Assembly: GCA_009694185.1 (NCBI GenBank)
Contig: SHVR01000002.1
Span: 65,096 to 99,772 of the forward strand
From: Alphaproteobacteria bacterium
GTDB taxonomy: Bacteria > Pseudomonadota > Alphaproteobacteria > SHVR01
Direction: 5' to 3'
DNA length: 34,677 bases
Shown here: piece after piece, positions 32,687-34,677 of the stretch
How the letters are laid out: every line of letters starts with the position of its first letter
How positions within the stretch are numbered: position 1 is the first letter of the stretch
The notes under the pieces: model-generated
Database searches by the model: none
Told to the model about the DNA's origin: nothing
The model's input: only the letters and a program-made list of their open reading frames with translations
Program-made: the position numbers and the translations under genes

Positions 32687-33079
32687 CTATTTTTCCACCT
32701 TCATGGCGTGGAACACTTCCTTCGCCGTCAGCATCGCCTCGCGCACCAGCGGCAGGCCGATATAGCCCGAGAGATGCATCAGCACCTCGGTCAACTGGTT
32801 CTCGGTCCAGCCCTGGCGGCGGGCCATGCGGAGATGGATGGCGAGTTCCGGCCAGCGGCCGGTCGAGGTGTCGGAGACGACACAGATCAGCGTGCGGGTC
32901 TTGAGATCGAGGCCCGGCCGGCCCCACAACATGCCGAACACGGCCTCGCTCGCATAGTCGCCGAACTTCTGCATGATCGGGTCGTCATAGACGTTCTTCG
33001 CCATTTGCTTGACCATGGCGGGGCCCATGAGCTTGGCGCGGATCTGGCGTCCCTTTTTGTAGTTGGCACTCGTGGCCAT
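32687..33079 (-). CDS. Carboxymuconolactone-decarboxylase-family protein
   Basis: 130 residues from ATG 33079, which has GGAG seven bases upstream; an ATG at 33100 is possible. The all-helical AhpD/CMD domain is shown by LDLKTRTLICVVSDTSTGRW and ELAIHLRMARRQGWTENQLT followed by EVLMHLSGYIGLPLVREA. It has no CxxC, so it is not an AhpD-type peroxidase; it fits PcaC-like decarboxylases or uncharacterised relatives. Classical PcaC turns 4-carboxymuconolactone into enol-lactone in the beta-ketoadipate pathway, but no other pca genes are here. It may act on a lactone or CoA-derived intermediate of the adjoining catabolic genes; that is inference. Confidence 0.83.
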   Translation of the reverse strand: MATSANYKKGRQIRAKLMGPAMVKQMAKNVYDDPIMQKFGDYASEAVFGMLWGRPGLDLKTRTLICVVSDTSTGRWPELAIHLRMARRQGWTENQLTEVLMHLSGYIGLPLVREAMLTAKEVFHAMKVEK

Positions 33080-33191
33080 GCTGCGTCTCCTCAAATTCAT
33101 GAAAGGTGCCGGAGCCTAGCGGGCCTCCGGCGCCGCGCCAAGCCGCATGGCGGGTGCGCCCGCCGGTCTCGTTGGCCACGCCAAAAAGCCA

Positions 33192-33213
33192 ACGGCGGCC
33201 CGAAGGCCGCCGT
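33192..33213 (-). terminator. Intrinsic terminator after PEP-CTERM gene
   Basis: acggcggcc (33192-33200) and ggccgccgt (33205-33213) form a 9-bp stem with a cgaa loop. Read on the minus strand it is followed after a few bases by TTGGCTTTTTGG, a U-rich run. It lies about 30 bp past the stop of the minus-strand gene ending at 33242, so it fits an intrinsic terminator for that gene. Confidence 0.7.
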
Positions 33214-33241
33214 CGCAGCGGGTTCGAAGGTGGTGTCCCGG

Positions 33242-33607
33242 TTATGCCGCGCCGAGCCGCCGTCGCAGCCAGCCGAGGCCCGCGAGGCCGAAGCCGAGCA
33301 GGGCGAGCGTGGCGGGTTCGGAGACCTCCAAGCCGTGTTCGGTCAGAGTGTAGGTGTTGCCGGTGTAGGGCGTGCCAGTGAAGCCACCTTGAGGCGTGAA
33401 GGTGAACGGCGTCGTGCTGAATGACATGCCCGGCAGCAGCGGGTTCAGCCCGTTCTGGATGTAAAAGATATCGCTGGGCGCGAAGGCATAGGGGTTGTGC
33501 AAGTAGATATTCAGATCGACCAAGCCGTAGAGCCGCGGGCCGGTAGGGCCGAGATCTGGCACCAGCAAACCGTTCGCGTCGAGCATGTAAAGGTCGGGCA
33601 CGCGCAC
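33242..33607 (-). CDS. PEP-CTERM sorting-domain protein, probably 5'-truncated
   Basis: From GTG 33607 the protein has 121 residues and ends VSEPATLALLGFGLAGLGW then LRRRLGAA: the Pro-Glu-Pro-type (here SEP) motif, a membrane helix and an Arg-rich tail recognised by exosortase. It should be displayed on or released at the cell surface, often alongside exopolysaccharide. The N-terminal signal peptide such proteins need is missing. The frame stays open upstream without ATG, GTG or TTG to a TAA at 33770-33772, and that extension (for example DDFEWHIENIWGSIEGHVGL) reads as real protein. So the true start has probably been lost. No exosortase is in the window. Body sequence not recognised. Confidence 0.65.
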   Translation of the reverse strand: MRVPDLYMLDANGLLVPDLGPTGPRLYGLVDLNIYLHNPYAFAPSDIFYIQNGLNPLLPGMSFSTTPFTFTPQGGFTGTPYTGNTYTLTEHGLEVSEPATLALLGFGLAGLGWLRRRLGAA

Positions 33608-34055
33608 CAGCGTGTTCAGACCGACATGGCCCTCGATGGAGCCCCAGATGTTTTCGATATGCCACTCGAAGTCGTCTGGATCTTGGATAAGGGCCTCGAT
33701 GCTGAGCTCGAAGAATATGTCGAAAAAGCTGCCACCCCCTCCGCCAATTACTCTATATATTACAATGGATTAGAAGCCATATTTTTTCACTACCCCCAAC
33801 CATACCCCCAAGACGCTGTCTGTTGCCCCTTGGGGCCTAACGGCGGCCAGCATGGCGGCCGAAGGCATTGTCACATTGGCAGAGTTCACCCCCAAACTCC
33901 GACCGCTCCGCTTCATGGCGCTGTAGCATTTCCAATGGCTTAGCAGGCTCGGGCAGAGGCCAGAAATGGCGCACAAGCGCCAACGTGACAATGCCAGTGT
34001 CGAGGTTGTTGGCGGCGTAGCACCGGGCATGACAGGCTACCGTAGGGAGGCCGCC
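33608..34055. other. 448-bp gap: lost 5' part of PEP-CTERM gene and inverted-repeat region
   Basis: The first 162 bp (to 33769) still carry the open minus-strand frame of the PEP-CTERM protein. Around 33745-33800 the sequence becomes AT-rich, then changes to a stretch bounded by the inverted repeats at 33864 and 33979. The last bases hold the ribosome site AGGGAGG (34044-34050) of the next gene. No credible independent CDS was found: two short frames (plus strand from 33851, minus strand from 34030) lack support. Confidence 0.55.
33864..33995. repeat. 132-bp segment bounded by 17-bp inverted repeats
   Basis: ggcattgtcacattggc (33864-33880) and the reverse complement of gccaacgtgacaatgcc (33979-33995) agree at 16 of 17 bases. 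The geometry suggests a MITE or the relic ends of a deleted insertion sequence. There is no obvious target-site duplication and no transposase frame inside, so the call is tentative. It lies between the truncated PEP-CTERM gene and the Sel1 gene. Confidence 0.5.
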
Positions 34056-34677
34056 ATGCGTCTGCTGAAGCTGCTGTTGGTGTTGTTCGCTTGTGCCAAT
34101 GCTACGCCTGCGGATGCTGGGCCGCGTGAAGAAGCGACTGCCGCCCTTGCCGCGAAGGACTACGCGACGGCGCTGCGCTTATTGCGTCCGCTCGCCGATC
34201 AGGGCGAGGCCGGCGCCCAGTACAATCTCGGCCTGATGTACGCCAACGGCTGGGGCGTGACGCAGGACTATGCGGCAGCGCTGTCGTGGTATCGCAAGGC
34301 CGCCGACCAGGGGAATGCTCGTGCTCAGCACAACCTCGGCTGGTGGTATCATTTGGGCCACGTCGTGCCGAAGGACGACGCGCAGGCGGTGTCGTGGTAT
34401 CGAAAGGCCGCCGAGCAGGGCAATGCCGTCGCCCAGTTCAACCTCGCCTCCATGTACGGAAACGGCTGGGGCGTGCCTCAGGACTATGCAACGGAGGCGG
34501 CGTGGTACCGGAGGGCCGCCAACCAGGGCCATATCGACGCCCAGCACATCCTCGGCATACTCTACGTGAATGGCGGAGGCGGGCAGAGGGACTATGTACA
34601 GGCGCACATGTGGTTCAACATTATAGCATCGGGTTCCAATTCCGATAGAGCTGAGGCGCGCGAGCAGGGTCGAGACT
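34056..34677 (+). CDS. Sel1-repeat protein (3' partial)
   Basis: ATG 34056 with AGGGAGG five bases upstream opens a frame that runs out of the window after 207 codons. A signal peptide (LLKLLLVLFACANATPADA) precedes Sel1-like repeats of about 36 residues: AQYNLGLMYANGWGV, then AQHNLGWWYHLGHVV, AQFNLASMYGNGWGV and AQHILGILYVNGGGG, each followed by a SWYRKAA-type helix. A further AHMWFNIIAS unit begins. Such exported solenoids act as protein-binding scaffolds in the envelope, with varied roles. Codon use is slightly less GC-biased than in the sox genes. Partner unknown. Confidence 0.88.
   Translation, partial: MRLLKLLLVLFACANATPADAGPREEATAALAAKDYATALRLLRPLADQGEAGAQYNLGLMYANGWGVTQDYAAALSWYRKAADQGNARAQHNLGWWYHLGHVVPKDDAQAVSWYRKAAEQGNAVAQFNLASMYGNGWGVPQDYATEAAWYRRAANQGHIDAQHILGILYVNGGGGQRDYVQAHMWFNIIASGSNSDRAEAREQGRD

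Noticed and set aside
33770-34030. 86-codon minus-strand frame upstream of the PEP-CTERM gene
   Set aside because: No family pattern; another minus-strand frame over the same bases is equally open, and the area contains the inverted repeats, so neither is convincing.

Overview
The window is GC-rich and densely packed, with Tat-exported sulfur enzymes, a BigR/SqrR-type regulator, AmpG-like and FccB-like proteins and many ATGA-coupled genes. This fits an alphaproteobacterium, probably a free-living, metabolically versatile Rhodospirillales- or Hyphomicrobiales-like lineage. That placement is inferred from gene content; there is no rRNA or other phylogenetic marker here. No tRNA, rRNA, CRISPR array or intact insertion sequence was seen.

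Layout. (1) 1-4654: the end of an OmpR-type response regulator converges on a minus-strand run of a membrane class III nucleotide cyclase with heme-anchor-like and 2Fe-2S domains, an AmpG-like transporter and a macrodomain protein; a separate adenosine-kinase-like gene lies upstream. (2) 4721-6740: a scar region with a long palindrome, a chemoreceptor remnant missing most of its parts, a porin-like gene and a frameshifted carbonic-anhydrase remnant. (3) 6803-8388: a small AtzG/DUF4089-like protein translationally coupled to an amidase. (4) 8385-18590: a thiosulfate/sulfide oxidation locus. soxYZBCD, a small cytochrome c, a Tat-exported DsrE-like protein, a SoxF/FccB flavoprotein and a second cytochrome c run on the minus strand. 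soxA, soxX, a SoxR/SqrR-like repressor and a YeeE/YedE transporter broken by a frameshift diverge on the plus strand. (5) 18707-22278: a two-gene polysaccharide module made of a HlyD-like fusion protein and a BcsA-like GT2 synthase ending in two PilZ motif sets. (6) 22350-33079: a loose catabolic region (Fe/2-oxoglutarate dioxygenase, GMC oxidoreductase, class III CoA-transferase, acyl-CoA ligase, orphan molybdenum hydroxylase large subunit, amidohydrolase, SDR, carboxymuconolactone-decarboxylase-like protein). (7) 33242-34677: a PEP-CTERM protein that looks 5'-truncated, a small inverted-repeat element and a Sel1-repeat protein cut by the window end.

How it works together. SoxXA should load thiosulfate onto SoxY of SoxYZ, SoxB should release sulfate and SoxCD should oxidise the remaining sulfane sulfur. 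SoxF with a small cytochrome handles sulfide or polysulfide, and the regulator with its two cysteines probably couples the divergent operons to reactive sulfur. The catabolic region suggests CoA activation and hydroxylation of an organic, perhaps aromatic, acid, but its substrate cannot be read from the sequence. The least routine items are the SoxD of one-heme size with a coupled separate cytochrome, the periplasmic DsrE-like protein, the GT2 synthase with two PilZ domains, the redox-linked cyclase, and the chain of decayed genes around the 4.7 kb palindrome.
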